Positions 1-5,796 are shown, numbered from the stretch's first letter. The stretch: 9,280 nucleotides of DNA from Gemmatimonadota bacterium (GCA_003221075.1 QHUF01000114.1:1-9280); one strand, 5' to 3'. The notes: a model not told the origin generated them from the letters alone. Numbers and translations are program-made.

Positions 1-1
1 G

Positions 2-1491
2 GTCTGGACTTTCTCGACGGGCGTGCTCGGCGGCCACGAAGGCCAACCGCTCGTCGTCGGCAGCACGATGTACGTCGTCACGCCGTTCCCCGATGTGCTG
101 TACGCCTTCGATCTCACACGCGAAGGCTACCCGCTCAAATGGAAGTATCGGCCCGACGTGAATCCCACCGCGCTCGGCATCGCGTGCTGTGACGCCATCA
201 ATCGCGGCGCGGTGTTCGCCGACGGCAAAATCATCTACAACCTGCTCGACGGGCACACCGTCGCGGTCGATGCGGCGTCAGGGCGCGAGCTGTGGAAGAC
301 GCAGATCGCTGACATGGGTCAGAGGGACTCGACCTCGCGACCGGCAAGATTCTCTGGACAGCCCACAACATGGGCCCCGACTCCTCGATGCTCGCGCGGC
401 CCGGCCACGGCCGGTACACCGGCGATCCCAACATCGGCGTGACGAGCTGGGAGGGCGATTCGTGGCGCCGCGGCGGCGCGCCGGTCTGGGGCTGGATTTC
501 GTACGACCCGCAGCTCGGCCTCATTTATTTCGGCACCGGCAACCCCGGACCGTACAACACCGAACAGCGCCCGGGCGAGAACAAGTGGACCAACAGCGTG
601 CTGGCACGCCGGCCTGGCGACGGCGCGTTGGTGTGGGCGTATCAATTCACACCGCACGATAGCTGGGACTTCGACTCCAACGCCGAAATGATTCTCGTCG
701 ACATGGTCGTCGGCGGGCGGATGCGCCGGGTGCTCGTGCATTTCGACAAGAACGGGTTCGCGTACACGCTCGACCGCGTGACAGGCGAGCTCCTGGTCGC
801 CGAGCCGTTTGCGAACGTGACGTGGGCGAAGGGGATCAACAAGCGGACGGGCATGCCAATCGTTGACACGACGAAGACGACGGGCGTCTCGCGGGGCAAC
901 GTGCAAGGCATCTGCCCGAGTCTCGAGGGCGGGAAGAGTCCCGCCTCACCGTCCGCCTATTCGCCGCGCACGGGCCTCTTCTATACCGCGACGAACAATC
1001 TCTGCATGAACTTCGAGGCGTCGCCCGTGACACGGATTCCCGGCACTCCGTATATCGGCGCGACCACGCCGTACTTCGCCGGGCCGGGCGGATACATGGG
1101 CGCGTTTATCGCGTGGGATGCCGCACGCGGCCGCAGAGTCTGGAAGATCGAAGAGAAATTCCCGGTCTGGAGCGGCAGCGTTGTCACCGCGGGAGATGTC
1201 GTCTTCTACGGGACGCTGGACGGCTGGTTCAAGGCGGGGGATGCAAAGAGCGGCCGCCAGTTGTGGAAGTTCAAAGTCGGTTCGGGCGTCGTCGGCGCGC
1301 CGATTTCGTTCCGCGGACCGGACGGCAAACAGTACATCGCGGTATATGCCGGCATCGGCGGCGATTGGTTCTTGCTCTCGGGCGATGTGCGCTCCGACGA
1401 TCCGGCAGACGTCCGGCCGCCGGCTGACTTCGCACCCGAGCTCGCTCGGCACACGAGCCAGGGAGGCATCGTTTGGATCTTCGGCCTCTAG
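2..1491 (+). pseudogene. PQQ-dependent methanol/ethanol-type dehydrogenase, 5' truncated by window and frameshifted
   Basis: This is a periplasmic quinoprotein alcohol dehydrogenase of the eight-bladed propeller family, which oxidises alcohols and passes electrons to a cytochrome c. The window enters mid-gene in frame 2 with WTFSTGVLGGHEG. The family's adjacent cysteines (CCD, 185-193) follow. Near 319-325 the reading jumps to frame 1, where LDLATGKILW resumes and runs to the TAG at 1489-1491. From memory of the family, about 30 residues are missing at the jump, including the GxxGxE(F/L)GVRG segment whose Glu binds the metal. Downstream, GTGNPGPYN is present (metal-ligand Asn, 541-543). So is WDFD: the catalytic Asp is 667-669, and a second Asp at 673-675 marks lanthanide-type enzymes. 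There is no fused haem domain. The break may be real decay or an assembly error. The longest intact open frame is 370-1491, which would lack the first blades. Family call is firm; functional status is uncertain. Confidence 0.9.
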
Positions 1492-1904
1492 CCCTCCTCG
1501 CGATGCTCGCCGCGTGCAACCGGTCGGATTCCACCCTTCCCCCATCCGTCCGCTATCCCGAGCACATAGCGGCCGGTGGCAACCAGCCTCCCGCAGGTGA
1601 GATCAAGAACCCGCTCCCGACCGACTCCGCGAATGCGTCGGACGGCTCGAAGGTGTTCAGCGCGATGAACTGCGACGGCTGCCACGGCGGGGGCGCGCTT
1701 GGATGGGTGGGACCGAGCCTGGTCGACGGCCGCTGGCGCTACGGCGGCACCGACGGCGCGGTGTTTCAATCGATCTTCTACGGCCGCCCACGCGGCATGC
1801 CCGCGTACGGCGGTATCATGTCGCCCGGCGCTATCTGGAAGACTGTCAGCTACATACGTGCGCAACCCGTACCGGTGACGGTGCCCACAGAGTCATTCAA
1901 GTAA
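1473..1904 (+). CDS. Lipoprotein c-type cytochrome, partner of the PQQ dehydrogenase
   Basis: This 143-aa monohaem cytochrome c is probably anchored on the periplasmic face of a membrane as electron acceptor for the upstream dehydrogenase. The haem site is CDGCH at residues 67-71. The likely distal ligand is Met109 in RGMPAYG. The N-terminus is a lipoprotein signal with lipobox LAAC (Cys15). The start is TTG at 1473. It is chosen because GGGAGG at 1461-1466 is a well-placed ribosome binding site and because the first ATG in frame (1503) would remove the signal peptide. The gene overlaps the dehydrogenase by 19 nt, which implies co-transcription and translational coupling. Residues 16-55 form a Pro/Asn-rich linker before the cytochrome fold. 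The context resembles cytochrome cL/XoxG-type acceptors in role, but I do not claim orthology. Confidence 0.9.
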   Translation: MDLRPLALLAMLAACNRSDSTLPPSVRYPEHIAAGGNQPPAGEIKNPLPTDSANASDGSKVFSAMNCDGCHGGGALGWVGPSLVDGRWRYGGTDGAVFQSIFYGRPRGMPAYGGIMSPGAIWKTVSYIRAQPVPVTVPTESFK

Positions 1905-1955
1905 GGTAAAGCATTATGTTGGGGCCCCGAAACTTCTCTTGGTGGAAGGTCCCCT

Positions 1956-2567
1956 ATGCGTGTGCTTCGCGTCCTGTTGTGCTTCTTCATCATCCTGGCC
2001 GTTTTCGGATGCGGCGGAGGGCCCCGGCGAGTGGCGCGACAGCGCGTGCTGCTCCCCCCGACCTTGAACCTCGTTCCCCATCACTACATCGGGTTGTTCG
2101 AGTTCTCCGTGGAGAATGCCAAAGGCACTCTCCACCAGTTCGCGACGCATCGCTTCGAGGAGTATGTCCTCGCGGCGCAGAGCGGGATCGAGATGCGCGA
2201 GTTCACCTCGACGGATTCGAGCCGGGTCTTCGCGTCGGCGGATGACGCGAACGGCTGCCCCGTGGCCTTCTTCGGCCACATCAAGATCTCCAACGTGAAG
2301 CCGCGTGGCGGACTGACAGCGGGCCTCGCGCCGGTGCTCAGGGCGTCGGTCACGGTCGAGTTGTCGGTGTGGCTCGTGAACACGAGGACCGGCGGCGTCA
2401 TGTGGCGGAGGAGCTCCGCGTCGACGGAAGAGGTCGGCGGTCTATCGTTCATCGGTGGCACCCCATCGTTCTCGGCGCGGGATCCGAACGACGCGTATGG
2501 CCATCTGATAAACCAGTTGGTGTACAACGTGACGTACGACGTCCGATCTACTTGGGTAGATCAGTAG
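1956..2567 (+). CDS. Uncharacterised lipoprotein, possibly CsgG/LpoB/FlgO-like fold
   Basis: This 203-aa protein has a clear lipoprotein signal: MRVLRVLLCFFIILAVFGC, with the lipid-bearing Cys at residue 19 followed by Gly-rich GGG. GGAAGG at 1944-1949 lies 6 nt before the ATG and supports this start. The mature part runs from a hydrophobic strand (PHHYIGLFEFSVEN), through a helix-like stretch (HQFATHRFEEYVL), to strands with the pattern ELSVWLVNTRTGGVMWRRS. A strand ending in 'tG.v.W' after a degenerate 'FGHIKIS' strand recalls the CsgG/LpoB/FlgO-type domains of periplasmic lipoproteins. That similarity is inferred from pattern only. The gene follows the cytochrome by 51 bp and may be in the same transcript. 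Its stop codon lies at the left edge of the palindrome at 2579-2759. Being a gene is well supported; the function is not known. Confidence 0.8.
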   Translation: MRVLRVLLCFFIILAVFGCGGGPRRVARQRVLLPPTLNLVPHHYIGLFEFSVENAKGTLHQFATHRFEEYVLAAQSGIEMREFTSTDSSRVFASADDANGCPVAFFGHIKISNVKPRGGLTAGLAPVLRASVTVELSVWLVNTRTGGVMWRRSSASTEEVGGLSFIGGTPSFSARDPNDAYGHLINQLVYNVTYDVRSTWVDQ

Positions 2568-2578
2568 GCGCTTGAACT

Positions 2579-2759
2579 GCGTCGAATCGACGTCGTCAAA
2601 TCAACGGCGTCGAGTCTGAAAACGTCAATTTGAACTGCGTCGAAAGAGGCGTCGAAACGAGACGTATTTAATACGTTTCTGATTCGACGCCTTTTTCGAC
2701 GCCTTTCTCTTGACGCTCTTCAAATCGACGCCGTTAATGCGACGCCTTTGATTCGACGC
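2579..2759. repeat. Long imperfect palindrome made of phased GCGTCGA heptamers
   Basis: Two arms of about 90 bp meet at a single central base (2669). The left arm carries GCGTCGA or close variants near 2579, 2593, 2607, 2621, 2637 and 2649. The right arm carries the complement TCGACGC near 2684, 2696, 2710, 2725, 2739 and 2753. Hand alignment of the arms gives roughly three quarters identity. The strongest stems are 2637-2656 with 2683-2702 (20 bp, one G-U) and ACGTATT at 2662-2668 with AATACGT at 2670-2676. It fills the gap between the convergent stops at 2567 and 2734, so it could act as a bidirectional terminator. Its size and internal repetition exceed a normal terminator. It is also more AT-rich than its surroundings. 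Confidence 0.85.
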
Positions 2760-3129
2760 TCTTTCTGAATTCTGATGCCAGAGTCGTGAGATCCGCATCG
2801 GTAATCCGCACTCTGGCCGACTTCTTGACCGCAAGATCCAGCGCGACCCACAGGCGGCGGCGGTGCGGGTCGAGTTGCAGCGCTCGCGCCAGCGGTCCGA
2901 GCGCGGCGTCATAGCACCCGTTCGCCATGTACAGCGCGGCGAGGTGCTCCATCTCGTCCACGTCCTGCGGATTGTTGCGCAGGTGCTGCGTAAGTCCTTC
3001 GACGCGCGCCACGTTCACCTGGACCTCCGCCCGTGGGTCTGGAGCGGGTCCGAGCGCGACCGCCGGATTTCCCACGAACCAGCCCAAAGCGAGTCCCAGC
3101 GCGACAGTGACAGCTTTCCAGTTGGTCAT
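2734..3129 (-). CDS. Exported TPR-repeat protein
   Basis: This 131-aa protein probably lies in the periplasm or is membrane-anchored by its N-terminal helix (residues 5-27, VTVALGLALGWFVGNPAVALG). Residues 51-89 read as one tetratricopeptide repeat: NNP...LAALYMANGCYDAALGPLARALQLDP, including the usual small residues and the closing LDP. TPRs bind partner proteins; no enzyme motif is visible. AAGGAGGGG directly upstream of the ATG (3133-3141 on this strand) is a strong ribosome binding site, but it can pair with an upstream CCCCUCC copy. The last twelve or so residues (EFRKSVESKASH) are encoded inside the right arm of the palindrome at 2579-2759, so the C-terminus seems shaped by the repeat. 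It is separated from the upstream small membrane protein by a terminator-like hairpin. Confidence 0.8.
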   Translation of the reverse strand: MTNWKAVTVALGLALGWFVGNPAVALGPAPDPRAEVQVNVARVEGLTQHLRNNPQDVDEMEHLAALYMANGCYDAALGPLARALQLDPHRRRLWVALDLAVKKSARVRITDADLTTLASEFRKSVESKASH

Positions 3130-3132
3130 GGT

Positions 3133-3152
3133 CCCCTCCTTTCATGGAGGGG
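3133..3152 (-). promoter_or_regulatory. Hairpin sequestering the ribosome binding site of the TPR gene
   Basis: CCCCTCC (3133-3139) and GGAGGGG (3146-3152) are perfect 7-bp inverted repeats with a 6-nt loop. In the minus-strand mRNA the 3' arm is itself the Shine-Dalgarno sequence, ending 3 nt before the AUG. A folded leader should therefore hide the ribosome site. The repeat is seen directly; the regulatory role is inference. Confidence 0.55.
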
Positions 3153-3159
3153 AAAAGCA

Positions 3160-3198
3160 CGAGGCGCGCCAGGCCATTTGCAGGCTAGGCGCGCCTCG
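3160..3198 (-). terminator. Rho-independent terminator-like hairpin after the small membrane protein gene
   Basis: CGAGGCGCGCC (3160-3170) and GGCGCGCCTCG (3188-3198) form a perfect 11-bp, very GC-rich stem with a 17-nt loop. Read on the minus strand it is followed after three bases by TTTT (3153-3156). It lies 18 bp downstream of the stop codon at 3217. The U-tract is short, so termination may be partial. It could also attenuate the TPR gene that follows. Confidence 0.6.
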
Positions 3199-3216
3199 AT
3201 TGTGTTTCGGGGGACA

Positions 3217-3414
3217 CTACGCCGACGGGGGAGGCGTGTCCTCCTTACCACGAGACTTCTTATTGAAGAACCAGAAGGCCAGCATGACCAGCCCGACAAT
3301 CAGGCCGATCTTGACGACGAAAAACAGTGCCGGCAGGAGAAACATGGCAGCGAGTTTCCAGAGACCGATGCCGACGATGCCGATCGCGGCAAGCTGCAAG
3401 ACTGGCTTTAACAT
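3217..3414 (-). CDS. Small two-helix membrane protein, function unknown
   Basis: This 65-aa protein is dominated by hydrophobic residues. Two transmembrane helices are plausible, at about residues 5-28 and 29-50, joined by a short turn (FLLPALFFVVK). They are followed by a charged, Pro-rich tail (NKKSRGKEDTPPPSA) that is probably cytoplasmic. It has no motif that I recognise. The start ATG at 3414 has no Shine-Dalgarno sequence. The bases just upstream are C-runs in the mRNA, opposite a G-quadruplex motif. It lies 94 bp after the kinase-like gene, probably in the same transcript, and is followed by a GC-rich terminator-like hairpin. Two-TM proteins with a Lys/Arg-rich tail of this size are common and mostly uncharacterised. 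The coding call rests on composition and position. Confidence 0.7.
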   Translation of the reverse strand: MLKPVLQLAAIGIVGIGLWKLAAMFLLPALFFVVKIGLIVGLVMLAFWFFNKKSRGKEDTPPPSA

Positions 3415-3416
3415 CA

Positions 3417-3444
3417 GGGGCTCGGGGTTAGGGACTAGGGATTA
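3417..3444 (+). repeat. Telomere-like GGGNYTA heptamers with a G-quadruplex motif
   Basis: Four heptads are in register: GGGGCTC, GGGGTTA, GGGACTA and GGGATTA. Runs of three or more G separated by 3-4 nt meet the usual intramolecular G-quadruplex definition on the plus strand. That strand is the template for the minus-strand genes. The tract ends 2 bp before the start codon of the small membrane protein gene (3414). Confidence 0.7.
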
Positions 3445-3508
3445 GAGCAAGATACGTGATTTCGCGGTGGAAGTTTCGCTAGCGCCCTGCAGGAGTGGCT
3501 GAGCGCGA

Positions 3509-4228
3509 TTAAGCGAAGAGCTGGGAGGATTGGGAGCTGGACGACGGCGGCGGCCGCATCCCCGCCAGCGCGCGTCCCGCATCGGTCCACCGCGAACGCA
3601 ACCATTCGGTGAGCCACAGCGGTAGCGTCCGGGTCTGCTCGAGCGGCTCTTCACCGATCGTCGGTTTTGCGCCGGTGAGCATTTCGCGTGTGAGCAACTG
3701 CACCGCCGCCATGTCGTTGCGCGTCGTCGCCGGCTTGCCGAGCGCGCTCGCGATGCCGGTGTCGGCAACGAGGACGCCGTCGTCAGACAGCAGCACGTTC
3801 TCGGCCTTCAGCTCGCCATGTGAGACCTGGGCGGCGTGCGCGTGTGCGAGGCCGCTCAAGATGCCGCGCAGGATTTCCACGGTCCGGGCGAGCGGAATGG
3901 CGCCGTTGTTGCCGATCCAAGCGCGGAGCGTCGTGCCAGGAACGAAAGGCCGCGTGTGGTATACGAACGAACCCGCACGGCCCGCGCCCCGTGGTTTAAC
4001 GAGATTCGGATGGTTGAGCCGCTCGCCGATCAGCAGGACGGCGCGCTCGAATTGCAGATCATTGATGCCGAGGGACAAAGCGGCCGGCAGAATCTTGACG
4101 AGGAGCTCTGAGCCGTCTTGCGATTGAGTTGCGACGAATAGCCGGTACTCCCCTACCGGCCGCACTTCACGCTCGATCCGGTACAGCGGGCCGAGGGCGT
4201 CCGCCAGGGCGGTGCGCAGTTCCGACAT
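3509..4228 (-). CDS. Degenerate serine/threonine kinase homologue (probable pseudokinase)
   Basis: This protein has 239 aa from the ATG at 4228; a TTG at 4237 would add three residues. It follows the Hanks-type kinase order. In numbering from 4228, the beta-3 Lys is in LLVKILP (about 45), the alpha-C Glu in FERAV (about 61), HPNLV follows, then a hinge-like RPFVPGTTL. The catalytic loop is HGELKAENVLL (about 137-147) and the Mg loop ADTG (about 156-158). Departures are strong. There is no glycine-rich GxGxxG loop (RPVGEYRLF instead). The catalytic HRD Asp is replaced by Glu, and DFG reads DTG. The activation segment runs almost straight into NDMAAVQLLTREMLTG, without an APE motif. The C-lobe is short and the C-terminus is Pro/Ser-rich. 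No transmembrane or sensor domain is attached. Loss of phosphotransfer is inferred. It starts 39 bp after ypdA, which suggests one operon. Confidence 0.85.
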   Translation of the reverse strand: MSELRTALADALGPLYRIEREVRPVGEYRLFVATQSQDGSELLVKILPAALSLGINDLQFERAVLLIGERLNHPNLVKPRGAGRAGSFVYHTRPFVPGTTLRAWIGNNGAIPLARTVEILRGILSGLAHAHAAQVSHGELKAENVLLSDDGVLVADTGIASALGKPATTRNDMAAVQLLTREMLTGAKPTIGEEPLEQTRTLPLWLTEWLRSRWTDAGRALAGMRPPPSSSSQSSQLFA

Positions 4229-4267
4229 TCGTCGCAAGTTAGTCCGCGTATCCCGGATGGGAAGGGA

Positions 4268-5266
4268 CTACTCCCCGGTCTCTCTTGTAATCCCTTGGTA
4301 TAGGCTTTGAGCACGTTGCCGCTCGGTCGCCGAGCCAAAGATCTTCTCACCATCAAAGCGGCCGTTCTCGATGAAGATCTCCGAAATCTTGGTGCCCGCC
4401 GTCACGCTGCCCGCGACATGCACGCCGGGGACCGAGGTCTCCAGCGTCTCCTGATTGATAACGGGGCGTCCCGTTGCCGGATCGAACGCGATGCCCATGC
4501 GCTTGAACAGCTCGAAATCGGGATGAAAGCCGATCAGCGGGTAGACGCGATCGGCGGGAATCCGCTCCTCATTGCCCAGCGCGCCGCGCACGAGCACGTC
4601 GCGCGGCGTGATCTCGACCACCTGGCTGCCGAGTCGAGCCTGGATCTCGCCGGCTTTGATGCGGTTTTCGAGGTCGGGGCGGAGCCAGTACTTCACGCTC
4701 TTGGGCCACGTCGTCCCCCGATAGATGATCGTCGTCCGCGCGCCGGCGCGAAACAACTGCAGTGCCGCTTCGACCGCGGAGTTCTTGCCGCCGATCACGA
4801 CGACATCGAGACCATAGGAAAGGTGTGGTTCGTCGAAGTAGTGACGGACGTGCGGCAGGTCTTCGCCCGGAACGCCGAGCTTGTTGACATGGTCGAAATA
4901 GCCCGTCGCGAGCACGAGTTTGTCCCACGAGATCGTTTCCCGCCCCAGCCGGGTTTCGACCTCGCGCGCGCCGACGAGCTTGGTGTACGTCTTGACCCGG
5001 ATGCCAGCGACTCGTGCGACGCCGCGATAGTACTTGAGCGCCTCTTCGCGCGTGGCCTTGGCGCCGGCGCAGACCAGCGGGTGATTGCCGATCTCGAGAC
5101 GCTCGGGGGTCGTGAAGAACGTCATGTTGATCGGGTAGCGGACGATCGAGTTCGCGAGCGCGCCGGCGTCGATCACGAGTGGATCGATGCCGCGGCGTTT
5201 GGCGGAGATGGCACACGCCAGGCCGATCGGCCCGGCGCCGGCTATGATGGCTGCCTCGTGCTGCAT
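4268..5266 (-). CDS. ypdA: YpdA/Bdr-family FAD-dependent bacillithiol disulfide reductase homologue
   Basis: This 332-aa flavoprotein has the full length of the family. YpdA in Firmicutes is an NADPH-dependent reductase for bacillithiol disulfide. The FAD site GAGPIGLACA is at residues 10-19. It is followed by a YPINMTFFTTPERLEIG block closely like Staphylococcus YpdA, then ATGYF (120-124). The NADPH site GGKNSAVEAA is at 159-168, IGFHPD at 245-250, the second FAD motif VHVAGSV at 282-288 and IFIENGRFDG near 297-306. There is no CxxC, as expected for YpdA rather than thioredoxin reductase. One oddity stands out: the Cys proposed as active in the GGGPC motif of S. aureus YpdA is Ile14 here. 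The start ATG at 5266 abuts a 7-bp hairpin. A 28-bp gap separates it from the 92-aa gene upstream. Whether the host makes bacillithiol cannot be seen here. Confidence 0.9.
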   Translation of the reverse strand: MQHEAAIIAGAGPIGLACAISAKRRGIDPLVIDAGALANSIVRYPINMTFFTTPERLEIGNHPLVCAGAKATREEALKYYRGVARVAGIRVKTYTKLVGAREVETRLGRETISWDKLVLATGYFDHVNKLGVPGEDLPHVRHYFDEPHLSYGLDVVVIGGKNSAVEAALQLFRAGARTTIIYRGTTWPKSVKYWLRPDLENRIKAGEIQARLGSQVVEITPRDVLVRGALGNEERIPADRVYPLIGFHPDFELFKRMGIAFDPATGRPVINQETLETSVPGVHVAGSVTAGTKISEIFIENGRFDGEKIFGSATERQRAQSLYQGITRETGE

Positions 5267-5285
5267 GGCGGGAATCTATCCCGCC
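5267..5285 (-). promoter_or_regulatory. ypdA: Hairpin directly upstream of the ypdA start codon
   Basis: GGCGGGA (5267-5273) and TCCCGCC (5279-5285) form a perfect 7-bp inverted repeat with a 5-nt loop, touching the ypdA ATG. The only purine-rich candidate for a ribosome site lies inside it. It sits in the 28-bp space between two co-directional genes and has no T-tract. A role in translation control or RNA processing is therefore likelier than termination (inference). Confidence 0.5.
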
Positions 5286-5294
5286 GGCGCGTCT

Positions 5295-5573
5295 CTAGCG
5301 GGGATAGGCGTGCGTGCGCAGCATCTCGTTCAGTCGCTCGAGCAAATCGGGCCGGATCGTATCGACGAGGTCTATGCCCTGCCTCGCGAGCATGTTCTGA
5401 ATGTCGATCGTATCGAGCCCCGCGACGCGCGCTTCCTCGATCACATAAATGAAGTGCAGCCGGGCTTCCTGGAGGAGCCTGCCGAATTGGTGGGGGCCGC
5501 GTTCTCCGAGGGCCAACGCCAATAAATAAAGGTCGCGGGCGGCATCGAGGCGCTGGGCCAGAAACTCCTTCAT
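5295..5573 (-). CDS. Hypothetical 92-aa helical protein upstream of ypdA
   Basis: I do not recognise this family. The protein is soluble and predicted to be almost entirely helical. It has heptad-like leucines in the first half (FLAQRLDAARDLYLLALALGERG), a second helix (FGRLLQEARLHFIYVIEEARV) and a third region (IDIQNMLARQGIDL) that ends in a Leu/Arg-rich tail. It has no Cys, signal peptide or TM segment. The ATG at 5573 has AGGAAAGG about 9 nt upstream. An alternative ATG at 5615 with AGAGAGG 4 nt upstream would give 106 aa (MLTHTRRSQERSLL added). I prefer the shorter form because the extension looks unstructured, but this is not settled. It is the first gene of the minus-strand run and precedes ypdA by 28 bp, so a partner role with YpdA is possible. 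Confidence 0.65.
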   Translation of the reverse strand: MKEFLAQRLDAARDLYLLALALGERGPHQFGRLLQEARLHFIYVIEEARVAGLDTIDIQNMLARQGIDLVDTIRPDLLERLNEMLRTHAYPR

Positions 5574-5796
5574 GAGGAGCGACCTTTCCTGTGACCTACG
5601 CGTGTGGGTTAACATGAGACCTCTCTTTGCAGCATTCCTTACGGCCGTCCTGGCCGCGCCGTTGAACGCCCAAGCGTGGCAATCCTCTCTCGGGGGTCGT
5701 ACTCGTGGCCCAGGTCGGAGTTCCGCAGTTCGACAGCTTTTCGCGCCAAAAGTCACAATGGGCCAGATCCTCGAGCAGCACTCATCCGCTCGGCCC

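Noticed and set aside
370..1491. Treating the 373-codon frame from ATG 370 as a complete gene
   Set aside because: The ATG is an internal Met of the dehydrogenase (HNMGPDSS), and matching family sequence continues upstream in the same frame to about 322 and then in another frame.
1905..1955. A promoter or terminator in the gap before the third lipoprotein gene
   Set aside because: Only a ribosome binding site (GGAAGG, 1944-1949) and a short GGGGCCCC palindrome are visible; no promoter boxes or stem with T-tract could be supported.
2568..2770. The repeat array as a CRISPR
   Set aside because: The repeat is only 7 bp with about 7-bp gaps and inverts at the centre. CRISPR repeats are longer, direct and separated by unique spacers of about 30 bp.
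3445..3508. A terminator between the kinase homologue and the small membrane protein gene
   Set aside because: Only short, interrupted complementarity (AGCGCC with GGCTGAGCGC) is present and there is no T-tract on the minus strand.
4307..5452. A 381-codon open frame on the plus strand across ypdA
   Set aside because: It lies antisense to a fully conserved YpdA homologue, its translation is rich in Arg/Asp/Ala without motifs, and long antisense frames are expected in GC-rich DNA.
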